Assembly (NCBI GenBank): GCA_030049955.1
Contig: JASIJX010000218.1
Span: 1 to 14,238 of the forward strand
Reading direction: 5' to 3'
From: Acidobacteriaceae bacterium
Lineage (GTDB): Bacteria > Acidobacteriota > Terriglobia > Terriglobales > Acidobacteriaceae
Length of the DNA stretch: 14,238 nt
Positions 6,074 through 13,456 of this stretch are shown one piece after another (the stretch's first letter is position 1; each line of letters starts with the position of its first letter). Both the position numbers and the translations under genes were made by a program. Below the pieces are notes generated by a model, which was not told the origin of the DNA, searched no databases, and saw nothing but the letters and a program-made list of their open reading frames with translations.

Positions 6074-7441
6074 TCACAGCTTGTCCATGTGGCGGAAGCC
6101 GTGGGTGCCGACTGCCATGATGAAAAACAGCATGAAGTTGTAGCTGGCGTGGACGAGGGTGCTGGCGGCGAGGGAACGCGTGCTGAGGCGCACCGCAGAG
6201 AGCACGAGGCTGACGCCGATGAGCAGAATGAACGGGCCGATGGAGTAGGCCGTCTGCTCGCCGTGCATGAGAGCGAAGGCGATGCTGGTGTAGAGCGAGG
6301 CGAGAATCATCGCCGGCACGGACCAGACGGGATGCTGATTCCCGTCGACGACTGCGGTTGAGGCGGCGTGCAGCGCGGGGCTGCGGTCGATGAGCAGCCA
6401 TGCAAGGCCGATTCCGGCGAGCCACGCCACGACGATGAGCACTCGCACGGCAACATGCGGAATATCGTGGCTGCGCGGGAAGGCGCAGAGGCCTGCGAAG
6501 GGAATTGCCGTGATGATGGCTGCCGTGGCCTGGGCAGAGCCGGGCCAGTGGACATGGCCTTCAAGATCGGTGGTGTGCGGTCTGTTGCGCGCTACGTGTT
6601 CCGCGATCCAATCGAAGCAGGTGCAGAAGGCGGGCAGCAGAAATCCGCGGAAGAAGGTTTCCTCAAAGAACGGCGCAAAGGTGACGCCGAAACCGAACAG
6701 AAGCCATGCAGCGCCGGGCGTGTGGAAGATTTTCTCGATGGGCGTTTTGGAGGGGCCGGGAACAATCACCGTGTTGAGCAGGGCGAGCACGATGCAGGCA
6801 ATGGCTGCGGCCACCAGACGCCATCGCAAGCGCCAGGCAGTCATAAAGTTCCATTGGATGCCGGAAAAGAAGCCTTTTTGCCAGACGAGAGGAAAGATGA
6901 TGAGGCAGGCGATGAGCGAAGCGAGGTAGAGAATGGCCTCGCTGCCCAGGGCGTAGTGCACGTCGGTCATCGCATCCTGAAGGCTGGTGACGCCGAACAG
7001 GTGGCGCTTCAGCGCAATCTGGCTGAGAACGCCGGCAAACACGGCGCCGAAGCCTACCAGAACCAGCAACAGGACAAGATGGCCGAGATTCGGAATGCGT
7101 TCGGGACGGTGCAGGTCGACGGCTTCAAAGCGGGGTGGTTCGATGTGTGCCGGTTCGAGGTGGGCCTGCGGTGCCTGGGGGCCATTCAAGGCAGGAGGCT
7201 CAGAGGGCGCAAAGCTGCCGTCGAGCGGAGCGGAGCCGGGTATGGCTCTGCCCGGGGTGGTTTCAGTGGGAGCGGCTGTTTCCGCTGCTTCGGAGGGTCT
7301 GTCGCCGACGGGTTGCGGGTCATTTGAATGAGGGTCATTTGAATGAGTTTCTGGGGAATGAGGGTCGTTGCCGGCAGGCTGCTGTGCCGGGGTCCACGGG
7401 CGTGGTGGATTCTCTTCGGGCGAACTCGGCGAACTCGTCAT
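6074..7441 (-). CDS. CPBP (CAAX-type) intramembrane metalloprotease, 455 aa
   Basis: The C-terminal two thirds is a multi-span membrane domain with the three signature motifs of the CPBP/Abi family: E260-E261-x-x-x-R265 (FFEETFFRGFL), F389-x-x-x-H393 (FALMHGEQ) and H431-x-x-x-N435 (HASYNF). In Rce1-type enzymes the glutamates and histidines form the metal-dependent active site. The substrate in bacteria is usually unknown. Residues 1 to about 115 are a long proline/serine/histidine-rich, probably disordered cytoplasmic tail with small internal repeats (SNDPHSNDP), unusual for the family. The stretch between motifs one and two (about 270-375) contains further membrane spans and a soluble loop. 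The ATG overlaps the uvrA stop by one base (TAATG) and has AGGA about 6 bases upstream, so it is probably translated by coupling to uvrA. Confidence 0.9.
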   Translation of the reverse strand: MTSSPSSPEENPPRPWTPAQQPAGNDPHSPETHSNDPHSNDPQPVGDRPSEAAETAAPTETTPGRAIPGSAPLDGSFAPSEPPALNGPQAPQAHLEPAHIEPPRFEAVDLHRPERIPNLGHLVLLLVLVGFGAVFAGVLSQIALKRHLFGVTSLQDAMTDVHYALGSEAILYLASLIACLIIFPLVWQKGFFSGIQWNFMTAWRLRWRLVAAAIACIVLALLNTVIVPGPSKTPIEKIFHTPGAAWLLFGFGVTFAPFFEETFFRGFLLPAFCTCFDWIAEHVARNRPHTTDLEGHVHWPGSAQATAAIITAIPFAGLCAFPRSHDIPHVAVRVLIVVAWLAGIGLAWLLIDRSPALHAASTAVVDGNQHPVWSVPAMILASLYTSIAFALMHGEQTAYSIGPFILLIGVSLVLSAVRLSTRSLAASTLVHASYNFMLFFIMAVGTHGFRHMDKL

Positions 7442-10400
7442 TAGCGTCCTGTCTTCTTCCTTCGGGGCGCGGCCTTTGCGGCGCCGTTGTTTTTTCCGTT
7501 CCGGCCGTTTTTCCCCCGAGTCTCCGGTGGTTCCGCTGCGGACGAGGTCTCATTGGCATTTGCTGCCTGAGCCAAGGCTTTCTCTTCCGCAACATCCTCG
7601 ACTATATCCTCGATCAGCCGGCCGTCGTTCGAAGTATAGTATCGCCGCAGGAACTGGCCCGTGTAAGACTCCGGAGTGGCGGCAATCTTTGCCGGCCGTC
7701 CCTGGCCGATGACGCGTCCGCCGTCCTCGCCACCCTCGGGACCGAGATCGATCACCCAGTCGGCGTTGCGGATCACGTCAAGGTTGTGCTCGATGATGAT
7801 GACGGAGTTGCCGAGATCGGTGAGGCGGTGCAGCACTTCGAGGAGCTTGCGCACGTCGTCGAAGTGCAGGCCGGTGGTTGGCTCGTCGAGCAGGTAGAGG
7901 GTGCGGCCGGTCTGGCGCTTGGAGAGCTCGCGCGCCAGCTTCATGCGCTGCGCCTCGCCGCCGGAGAGCGTGACTGCGCTCTGGCCGAGATGGATGTAGC
8001 CGAGGCCCACGTCGACGAGCGTCTGCAGCTTCTGCCGGACCTGGGGAACGTCGCTGAGCACCGGCAGGGCGTCTTCGATGGTGAGGTCGAGAATGTCGGC
8101 GATGGAGTAGCCGTGGAACTTTACGGCCAGCGTCTCCTGGTTGTAGCGGCGTCCGTTGCACACCTCGCACTGCACGTAGACGTCGGGCATGAAATTCATT
8201 TCAATGCGCCGCTGTCCGTCGCCCTGGCAGGCTTCGCAGCGGCCGCCGGTCACGTTGAAGCTGAAGCGGCCGGGCTTGTAGCCGCGCTCGCGCGACTCCG
8301 GGAGCATGGCGAAGAGGTCGCGGATGGGCGAGAAGACTTGCGTATAGGTCGCAGGATTTGAGCGCGGCGTGCGGCCGATGGGCGACTGATCGATGCGGAT
8401 CACCTTGTCGATCTGCTCGGCGCCGGTCAGATCGTCGTGCGCACCGGGCTCTTCGCGCGAGCCGTAAAGCTGCTTGGCGAGCGAGCGGTAGAGGATGTCG
8501 TTCACCAGAGTGCTCTTGCCGCTGCCGCTCACGCCGGTGACCACGGTCATTACGCCCAGAGGAACGCGGATCGAAATTTCCTGCAGGTTGTGCTCGCGCG
8601 CGCCGGTGATGGCGAGCCATTTGCCGGTGAGCGGACGCGGCTTTTCGCGCTGGATCATGGTGGCCGAGCCGCTCATGTATTTGCCGGTGAGCGATGCGGG
8701 GTTGGCCATGATCTGGTCCGGCGTGCCTTCGGCGACGACGTTGCCGCCGAGCCGCCCGGCGCCGGGGCCGAGATCGAGAACGTAGTCGGCGTGGCGGATG
8801 GTGTCTTCGTCATGCTCAACGACGAGGACTGTGTTGCCGAGGTCGCGCAGCCTTTCCAGAGCTTGAATCAGCCGGTTGTTGTCGCGCTGGTGCAGGCCGA
8901 TGGAAGGCTCGTCGAGGACATAGAGCACGCCGCGCAGCCGCGAGCCGATTTGCGTGGCGAGGCGAATGCGCTGGCCCTCGCCGCCGGAGAGCGTGGCGGC
9001 ATTGCGATTGAGCGAAAGGTAATTGAGGCCGACGGCGCACAGGAACTCGAGGCGCTCGACGACTTCGCGGCGGATGCGCTCGGCGACCAGCGCCTCGCGC
9101 TCAGTGAAGCTGAGGTTGATAGCCGCAGAAAGCGCGCGATTGAGGGGCAGGGCAGTGAAGTCGGCGATGGAGAGATTGCCGATTTTGACGGCCAGGGACT
9201 CCGGCCGCAGACGCTTGCCGCGGCAGGCAGGGCAGGGTGTCGCGGACATGAAGCTCATCATGTACTCGCGGTAGCCTTCGCTGCGCGCTTCTTCAATGGT
9301 GTCGCGCAGGTAGGCGAGAATACCGTGGAAGCCGGTGCGGGGCGCTTCGCCCTTGGGTGGTCCGTAGACAAGGATGTGCTGCTGTTTCGGCGGGAGGTCT
9401 TCGAACGGCGCCTTCAGGTCGATCTTGTAGCGGTCGGCGGCTAGCTGAATGAGCTTGAGCAGATACTGCGAGGACGAGCCGGGTCCAAGACCGCCGTCGA
9501 GCAACGGCTTGGACCAGTCGGTGATGACCTTGGCGGGATCGAGATCGTAGAGCGAGCCCAGGCCGTGGCACTCCGGGCAGGCGCCGTAAGTGGAGTTGAA
9601 GGAGAAGCTGCGCGGCTCGAGCTTGGGAACGTCCAGGCCGCACTCGGGGCAGGCCATGGAGGAGGAAAATAACTGCTCTTCCCCGTTGCTTGGCGCGATG
9701 AGCACCAGGCCGTTGGCCATCTGGAGGGCCTTGCTTATGGCTTGTTCCAGACGCTTCTCGACGGATTGCTTGCCGGAGGATTGGAGGTCTTGCTTGCCCA
9801 CCCTTGGGGACAATGATGCCGTCGATGATGAAGTTGTCGACGATGAAGCTGTCGACGAGGATGGGGCACCTTCGGTTTTCAGAAGGACGCGATCGATGAC
9901 TGCTTCGATGGTGTGGTTTTTGCGCCGGTCGAGCAGCACCGGCTCAGAGAGGTCGCGCATTTCGCCGTCGACGCGGGCGCGGAAGCCCTGCTGGTCGATT
10001 TCGTCGAGGAGGTCGCGGAACTCGCCCTTGCGGCCGCGCACGACCGGGGCCATCACGGTAACGCGCTCGCCGCGGCCGAGTTCCATGACGCGCTCGACGA
10101 TCTGCTCGGCGGTCTGGCGTGCGATGGGCCGGCCGCAGTTGGGACAGTGCGGCGTGCCAACGCTGGCGTAGAGCAGGCGGAGGTAGTCGTAGATTTCGGT
10201 GATGGTGCCGACCGTGGAACGCGGGCTACGGCTGGTGGTTTTTTGCTCGATGGAGATGGCCGGGCTGAGACCCTCGATCGAGTCGACATCGGGCCGCTCG
10301 ATCTGGTCGAGGAATTGCCGGGCGTAGGCCGAAAGCGTCTCCACGTACCGGCGCTGACCCTCGGCGTAGATGGTGTCAAAGGCCAGCGAACTCTTGCCCG

Positions 10401-10509
10401 AGCCGGATAGACCGGTGACCACGGTGAGGGCGTTGCGGGGAATGCGCACGTTGATGTCGCGCAGGTTATGCTGGCGCGCCCCGCGCACGGAAATGTGGGT
10501 GATCGACAT
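7441..10509 (-). CDS. uvrA: UvrABC excinuclease subunit A, 1022 aa from the conserved start
   Basis: UvrA is the damage-recognition ATPase of nucleotide excision repair; a dimer scans DNA and loads UvrB. Both ABC modules are intact: Walker [10 protein letters not shown] (33-41) and GVSGSGKST (lysine near 665), signatures LSGGEGQR (serine near 508) and LSGGEAQR (near 849), and Walker B segments [12 protein letters not shown] and [12 protein letters not shown]. Zinc-module cysteines are present (CPECG...CPECHG, and CEACQG...CEVCNG). Two features are odd. A Ser/Thr-rich insert of about 35 residues lies at about 213-248 in the UvrB-binding region, and the C-terminus (about 970-1022) is low-complexity and basic. 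MSITHIS at 10509 is where the family starts. The frame stays open to a GTG at 10689 that has AGGGA 8 bases upstream, which would add 60 repeat-rich residues and give 1082 aa. Both starts are plausible. Confidence 0.97.
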   Translation of the reverse strand: MSITHISVRGARQHNLRDINVRIPRNALTVVTGLSGSGKSSLAFDTIYAEGQRRYVETLSAYARQFLDQIERPDVDSIEGLSPAISIEQKTTSRSPRSTVGTITEIYDYLRLLYASVGTPHCPNCGRPIARQTAEQIVERVMELGRGERVTVMAPVVRGRKGEFRDLLDEIDQQGFRARVDGEMRDLSEPVLLDRRKNHTIEAVIDRVLLKTEGAPSSSTASSSTTSSSTASLSPRVGKQDLQSSGKQSVEKRLEQAISKALQMANGLVLIAPSNGEEQLFSSSMACPECGLDVPKLEPRSFSFNSTYGACPECHGLGSLYDLDPAKVITDWSKPLLDGGLGPGSSSQYLLKLIQLAADRYKIDLKAPFEDLPPKQQHILVYGPPKGEAPRTGFHGILAYLRDTIEEARSEGYREYMMSFMSATPCPACRGKRLRPESLAVKIGNLSIADFTALPLNRALSAAINLSFTEREALVAERIRREVVERLEFLCAVGLNYLSLNRNAATLSGGEGQRIRLATQIGSRLRGVLYVLDEPSIGLHQRDNNRLIQALERLRDLGNTVLVVEHDEDTIRHADYVLDLGPGAGRLGGNVVAEGTPDQIMANPASLTGKYMSGSATMIQREKPRPLTGKWLAITGAREHNLQEISIRVPLGVMTVVTGVSGSGKSTLVNDILYRSLAKQLYGSREEPGAHDDLTGAEQIDKVIRIDQSPIGRTPRSNPATYTQVFSPIRDLFAMLPESRERGYKPGRFSFNVTGGRCEACQGDGQRRIEMNFMPDVYVQCEVCNGRRYNQETLAVKFHGYSIADILDLTIEDALPVLSDVPQVRQKLQTLVDVGLGYIHLGQSAVTLSGGEAQRMKLARELSKRQTGRTLYLLDEPTTGLHFDDVRKLLEVLHRLTDLGNSVIIIEHNLDVIRNADWVIDLGPEGGEDGGRVIGQGRPAKIAATPESYTGQFLRRYYTSNDGRLIEDIVEDVAEEKALAQAANANETSSAAEPPETRGKNGRNGKNNGAAKAAPRRKKTGR
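9766..9873 (-). other. Ser/Thr-rich insert inside UvrA
   Basis: The segment encodes a stretch dominated by S, T and A ([16 protein letters not shown]) followed by a polar linker. It falls between the RVLLK strand and [13 protein letters not shown], where other UvrA proteins have only a few residues. At DNA level it contains near-repeats of a 15-base unit built on GTCGACGATGAAGCT, so it probably grew by slippage. It should be a flexible surface loop; nothing suggests loss of function. Confidence 0.75.
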
Positions 10510-10546
10510 GGTGGCTAAATCCGGCGTCAGGTTTGGGCCCAGTCCC

Positions 10547-10621
10547 GGCTGTTTTGTCCTGGGCTGTTTTGTCCTGGGCTGTTCTGTTTTGGGCTGTTCT
10601 GTCTTGGGCTGTTCTGGCAGG
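10547..10621. repeat. 15-bp minisatellite upstream of or within the uvrA 5' end
   Basis: Five tandem 15-base units are present: GGCTGTTTTGTCCTG twice, then GGCTGTTCTGTTTTG, GGCTGTTCTGTCTTG and GGCTGTTCTGGCAGG. Because 15 is a multiple of 3 no frame is broken, and on the minus strand one frame gives repeated [10 protein letters not shown] pentapeptides. It lies either in the untranslated leader of uvrA or in an N-terminal extension, depending on the start used. Confidence 0.9.
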
Positions 10622-10729
10622 AGCGGTCTCCCGGACCGGTCTTGAGTCTCCGCAACCACGCTTCGGCAAAGCAGGAAACTCGCCGGCACACCAAAGTAAT
10701 CCCTGCGCCATCTGTCGGTTTTCCCGTAA

Positions 10730-10758
10730 ATAACACCCTAGAGTATTCTATTTGTCAA
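10730..10758 (-). promoter_or_regulatory. Sigma70-like promoter of uvrA with palindrome in the spacer
   Basis: Read on the minus strand: TTGACA (10758-10753), a 17-base spacer, then TGTTAT (10735-10730). The -35 is a perfect consensus match and the -10 matches four of six. Transcription should begin near 10723, giving a 34-base leader to the GTG at 10689 or about 214 bases to the ATG at 10509. The spacer holds TAGA-N4-TCTA (TAGAATACTCTA), which would place a bound repressor directly over the promoter. Confidence 0.65.
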
Positions 10759-10820
10759 TAGAAAGCAGGGTCAACGCGGCAGCAAATTCTGCGACAATCG
10801 CATCATTCGGTATGAGGCGT

Positions 10821-10838
10821 TTCACATTTTTGTGTGAA
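10821..10838. promoter_or_regulatory. Inverted repeat TTCACA-N6-TGTGAA in the uvrA upstream gap
   Basis: Two perfect 6-base arms are separated by TTTTTG. The site lies between the uvrA promoter and the small membrane-protein gene, which are divergent. It may be an operator or chance. The remainder of 10760-10940 shows no gene: the 130-codon minus-strand frame across it (10748-11140) has shadow-like composition and no start signal. Confidence 0.25.
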
Positions 10839-10943
10839 TTTGCCGGCACAGAACATGCAACTGTCCACAACCGAGGCCGCAGACCCCGGATTCGATTATC
10901 CTGGAAGGGCAGGATTGACGAAGGGCGGGATTGACAACTTCGA

Positions 10944-11057
10944 TTGAGAAAGTTGCAGAACGCAATCTTTAAAGAGTTATCCGAATTGCCGATATCGATG
11001 TTGGACGATTTTGAAATGGGTAACCTTGGTGCAATGGAATCGATTAAGGCGGGCTGA
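10944..11057 (+). CDS. Possible 37-aa ORF coupled to the small membrane-protein gene
   Basis: A frame starting at TTG (10944) encodes a polar, protein-like peptide (KLQNAIFKELSELPIS...). It ends in TGA at 11055-11057, directly abutting the ATG of the next gene (TGAATG). A shorter version starts at ATG 11001. No good Shine-Dalgarno is seen. It could be a coupled leader peptide or chance; I do not recognise it. Confidence 0.2.
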   Translation: MRKLQNAIFKELSELPISMLDDFEMGNLGAMESIKAG

Positions 11058-11222
11058 ATGACGGATCTGTTTAACCTGGTGATGCTGATTTGTGCATCCA
11101 TCGCAGCATTGGCATTTGGAGTTTTCGCCGCGTACGGCATTTTGCGGGTGGCCTTCGCGCTGATGCGGCCCCGCCCGCGGCAGGCTGTTAAGACCCTTTC
11201 AGAAATCGCGCCTGCTTCCTGA
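11058..11222 (+). CDS. Small single-span membrane protein, 54 aa
   Basis: The peptide has a short polar N-terminus (MTDLFN), one long hydrophobic helix (about residues 7-36, LVMLICASIAALAFGVFAAYG and onward), then a basic cytoplasmic patch (MRPRPRQ) and a polar tail. By the positive-inside rule the C-terminus is in the cytoplasm. AAGGCGGG lies just upstream of the ATG. I recall similar small proteins of this design in related genomes but cannot name a family or role. The gene is divergent from uvrA and stands about 100 bases from the end of the convergent Q-rich protein gene. Confidence 0.6.
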   Translation: MTDLFNLVMLICASIAALAFGVFAAYGILRVAFALMRPRPRQAVKTLSEIAPAS

Positions 11223-11306
11223 CATCACTCCCAGCAAATTGCGCAGCCGGCTTGCAGCTTATCGCAACTGGCCGCGCCTCGTTGCGGCGTAGCAGGTCCA
11301 ATCAAA

Positions 11307-11340
11307 ACTACTGAGGCTGCTGCACTACTGAGGCTGCTGC
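11307..11340. repeat. Exact 17-bp tandem duplication at the end of the Q-rich gene
   Basis: ACTACTGAGGCTGCTGC occurs twice back to back (11307-11323 and 11324-11340). The second copy contains the minus-strand stop codon (TAG at 11327-11325) and the last PQQQPQ codons. The first copy lies just beyond the stop, so the end of the gene has been duplicated. Confidence 0.95.
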
Positions 11341-12269
11341 TGCGGCCGGGGGAAGCCCTGCGGCTGTTGCTGCTGTTGATCCTGCTGTTGATCCTGCTGC
11401 TGTTGTTGTTGTTCGCGCTGCTGCTGGATCTGTTGCTGCCGGATCTCCTGCTGCATCTGCTGCGGGTTGCGCGGCGGCATGGGATATTCGGGCGGACGGT
11501 CCGGCTGGCCTTCCAGTGGGACGTCCGGCTGCTCCTCCTCGGGCTGGCTTGGCGTGACGGCGGTATTCGCCGGCGTCTGCGCGGCTGCGGCGCTTGAGCT
11601 GAGGAGGATTTGCTGCGGCGGCTGGTCGCCTGCGCCGCCAATCATCAGTACGTTATAGCCAGAGCCATCGAGGAGCTTGGAGAGCACTTCGCGCGCCGGA
11701 CCAGGGCCGTAGGTGCCGAAGACGCGCTGATCCTGACCGAAACCCTCCACCTTGGCACCGGTATCGGTCGCCACTTCGTGCAGGATCTGGTCAAGGCTCG
11801 AGTTTGATGCCTGGATTTGAAGCCCATGGCTGTCCCAGACCACCGTCGCCGGATTCGGTGGGTGGTTCGCCGGCCAATCGGGTGGGGGCGGCGCTGGCGG
11901 TGTTGCAGCAACTGCGGGGGCTGGCTTGGCAATGGTCTCTTTTGGGGTGTGCCCGGGGCGCCGGTGTGTTGCGGAAGCATGACCCGGTTTGCCGGGTTTG
12001 TGCGTGCCGGAAGCAGCCGGTTTTGCAGTGCCGGGCGTTGACTTCTGCGCGGTTGCCGGAGCCTTGGTTTCTGCAGGCTGTTGGGGCGGAAGGGTCTGAC
12101 TGGAAAGAGAAGAGCTGCAGAGAAAAGGACTGGCAAGGAGCGCCAGCGCTATCCCGGAGCGGAGCCAGGGCAGACCTCGGAGGCCGGTGAGACTTTCGCC
12201 GAACCTCTGGGCACACGCTGCGTCTAAATGGTGGGTCGGCTTGCGGTTTTGCGCTGACGTTTTTTGCAT
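11325..12269 (-). CDS. Exported Q-rich protein with a secretin-N/STN-like domain, 314 aa
   Basis: After a long, basic N-region a hydrophobic segment (SGIALALLASPFLCSSSLSS, about 37-56) acts as a signal peptide or anchor. Residues about 57-140 are a proline/alanine/lysine-rich linker. Residues about 142-215 form a compact domain, VVWDSHGLQIQASNSSLDQILHEVA through FGTYGPGPAREVLSKLLDGSGYNVLMIGG. It resembles the STN/secretin N-terminal fold (strand, 'L-x-x-I-L-x-x-x-A', strand, 'G-x-x-x-x-x-V-L-x-x-L-L-x-G-x-G'), as found in PilQ, GspD and TonB-receptor signalling domains. The last 50 residues are almost all glutamine. The assignment is by eye. The start is uncertain: ATG 12269 is used here, and a GTG at 12302 would add 11 residues; neither has a good ribosome binding site. 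A role in a cell-envelope secretion or pilus system is possible but no other such gene is present. Confidence 0.75.
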   Translation of the reverse strand: MQKTSAQNRKPTHHLDAACAQRFGESLTGLRGLPWLRSGIALALLASPFLCSSSLSSQTLPPQQPAETKAPATAQKSTPGTAKPAASGTHKPGKPGHASATHRRPGHTPKETIAKPAPAVAATPPAPPPPDWPANHPPNPATVVWDSHGLQIQASNSSLDQILHEVATDTGAKVEGFGQDQRVFGTYGPGPAREVLSKLLDGSGYNVLMIGGAGDQPPQQILLSSSAAAAQTPANTAVTPSQPEEEQPDVPLEGQPDRPPEYPMPPRNPQQMQQEIRQQQIQQQREQQQQQQDQQQDQQQQQPQGFPRPQQQPQ

Positions 12270-12319
12270 CGCAATAGAGATAAGGGCGCAGGCAGGAGCC
12301 ACCCCGCCCCCGCCGCTCT

Positions 12320-12338
12320 ACTGTACTAGACTAGCAGT
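12320..12338. promoter_or_regulatory. CTAG-containing imperfect palindrome between divergent genes
   Basis: ACTGTACTAGACTAGCAGT is an imperfect inverted repeat centred on CTAG-A-CTAG. It lies in the shared upstream region of the Q-rich protein gene (minus) and the secreted-protein gene (plus). The position suits an operator serving both. I see no clear -35/-10 pair for either gene. Confidence 0.25.
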
Positions 12339-12421
12339 GGTCCAGGAACGCTCAAGACGCGAATGTTCGCGATATGAACGCTTGCAATGGGCTTCACTGG
12401 GCAGAGAGGAATCTCCCACAC

Positions 12422-13396
12422 ATGAGCTTCTGCTGGAAGCTTTGGGCAGCCGCGGCCGTCTTGTCCGCGCCCCTTTCGGGCCTTGCCGCCACCTGCACCA
12501 CACAGGCGGAGCTTTCCAACCAGGATCGCGATCTTCTGGCTTCTACCACGTTGCGGCTGGCTGGCGCCGTGGCCCAGCAGGATTCAGCCACGGTGCAGTC
12601 CATGGTGTTGCCCTCCGAGGCGTCTTCCTGGCCGGCAATTCATAGCGCCGCCGATCAGGCCGCGCCGCTGATGGTCGGCGGCCAGATTCAGATCCGGAAT
12701 CTGTACCTGCTCGACGCCTCCATGCAAACCTCGGCTGCCAATACGGACTTTTTCTGCGCCGACAAGAGCGGCGCCCTCAATGTGACCATTTCCATGCCTT
12801 CGCTGCCGCCGGGCAAATATGCCGTGGCGCTGGCCGACGCGAACGGCGCAAAACTGGCCGGCCAACTGGGGCTGATTCTTGGGCTGGATGGATCAGCGTG
12901 GAAGCTCGGGGGTCTGTCGGCCCATCAGGGCGTCTTCGACGGCCACGATGGCGTGTGGTACTGGACCCGCGGCCGGGCGCTGGCCCACGCCGACCCGTGG
13001 AGCGCGTGGTACAGCTATGACGCGGCGCACTATCTGCTGATCCCGGTCGATTTTCTTTCTTCGCCCAATCTCGAAAAGTTGCGCCAGGAGCAAGCGCAGA
13101 TTGAGCCCTCGCCGGCGAAGGAGTTTCCGCTGTCGCTCGCGCAGGGCGATCGGAGCTGGAAGATCGATGCCGTCATCCTCGACCCCGCGCTGCATGAGCC
13201 GGATTTGGCCGTCGTCTACGAATCGACAGGGGTGACGGATCCCGCGGCGCAGCGCACGGAGGCCACAAGCGTGCTGAGCGCGCTACTCAAAGCACAGCCC
13301 GGACTGCGTGCGAACTTCCATGGCCTGTGGGCCATCGCTGTAAGCAACGGGCAGCGCACGCCGGTGATGGAACTGCCGATGGCGCAGATTCCGTAG
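12422..13396 (+). CDS. Secreted protein of unknown function, 324 aa
   Basis: MSFCWKLWAAAAVLSAPLSGLAA is a standard signal peptide, with cleavage likely just before T24-C25. The mature protein is about 300 residues, soluble, with no further membrane span. The N-terminal region (about 30-95) is helical in character. A segment after it (ALNVTISMPSLPPGKYAVALADANG) reads like a beta-sandwich strand set. Later segments contain DGVWYWTRGRALAHADPWSAWYSYDAAHYLLIPVDFL, rich in aromatic residues. I do not recognise the family; it looks like a conserved hypothetical of its lineage. ATG 12374 would add 16 residues ahead of the signal peptide. 12422 is preferred because the signal peptide then starts normally, although GAGAGGAA is rather far upstream. 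It is followed after 60 bases by purU on the same strand. Confidence 0.8.
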   Translation: MSFCWKLWAAAAVLSAPLSGLAATCTTQAELSNQDRDLLASTTLRLAGAVAQQDSATVQSMVLPSEASSWPAIHSAADQAAPLMVGGQIQIRNLYLLDASMQTSAANTDFFCADKSGALNVTISMPSLPPGKYAVALADANGAKLAGQLGLILGLDGSAWKLGGLSAHQGVFDGHDGVWYWTRGRALAHADPWSAWYSYDAAHYLLIPVDFLSSPNLEKLRQEQAQIEPSPAKEFPLSLAQGDRSWKIDAVILDPALHEPDLAVVYESTGVTDPAAQRTEATSVLSALLKAQPGLRANFHGLWAIAVSNGQRTPVMELPMAQIP

Positions 13397-13456
13397 GGCT
13401 CGCCATTCACCCATTTATTCTCAAGAGTGCATTCTCCATACTGTACTCAGCCATCC

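Noticed and set aside
6368..7327. Plus-strand open frame of 319 codons
   Set aside because: It is antisense to the CPBP protease gene, whose three catalytic motifs confirm the minus strand.
7135..8361. Plus-strand open frame of 408 codons across the CPBP start and uvrA end
   Set aside because: It is antisense to two genes with complete conserved motifs; the composition is shadow-like.
8437..9444. Long plus-strand open frame of 335 codons
   Set aside because: It lies entirely opposite uvrA, has the A/V/E/D-rich composition of an antisense shadow of a GC-rich gene, and shows no recognisable domain.
10748..11140. Minus-strand open frame of 130 codons upstream of uvrA
   Set aside because: It overlaps the better-supported small plus-strand gene, contains the uvrA promoter region, has no start signal, and resembles no protein.
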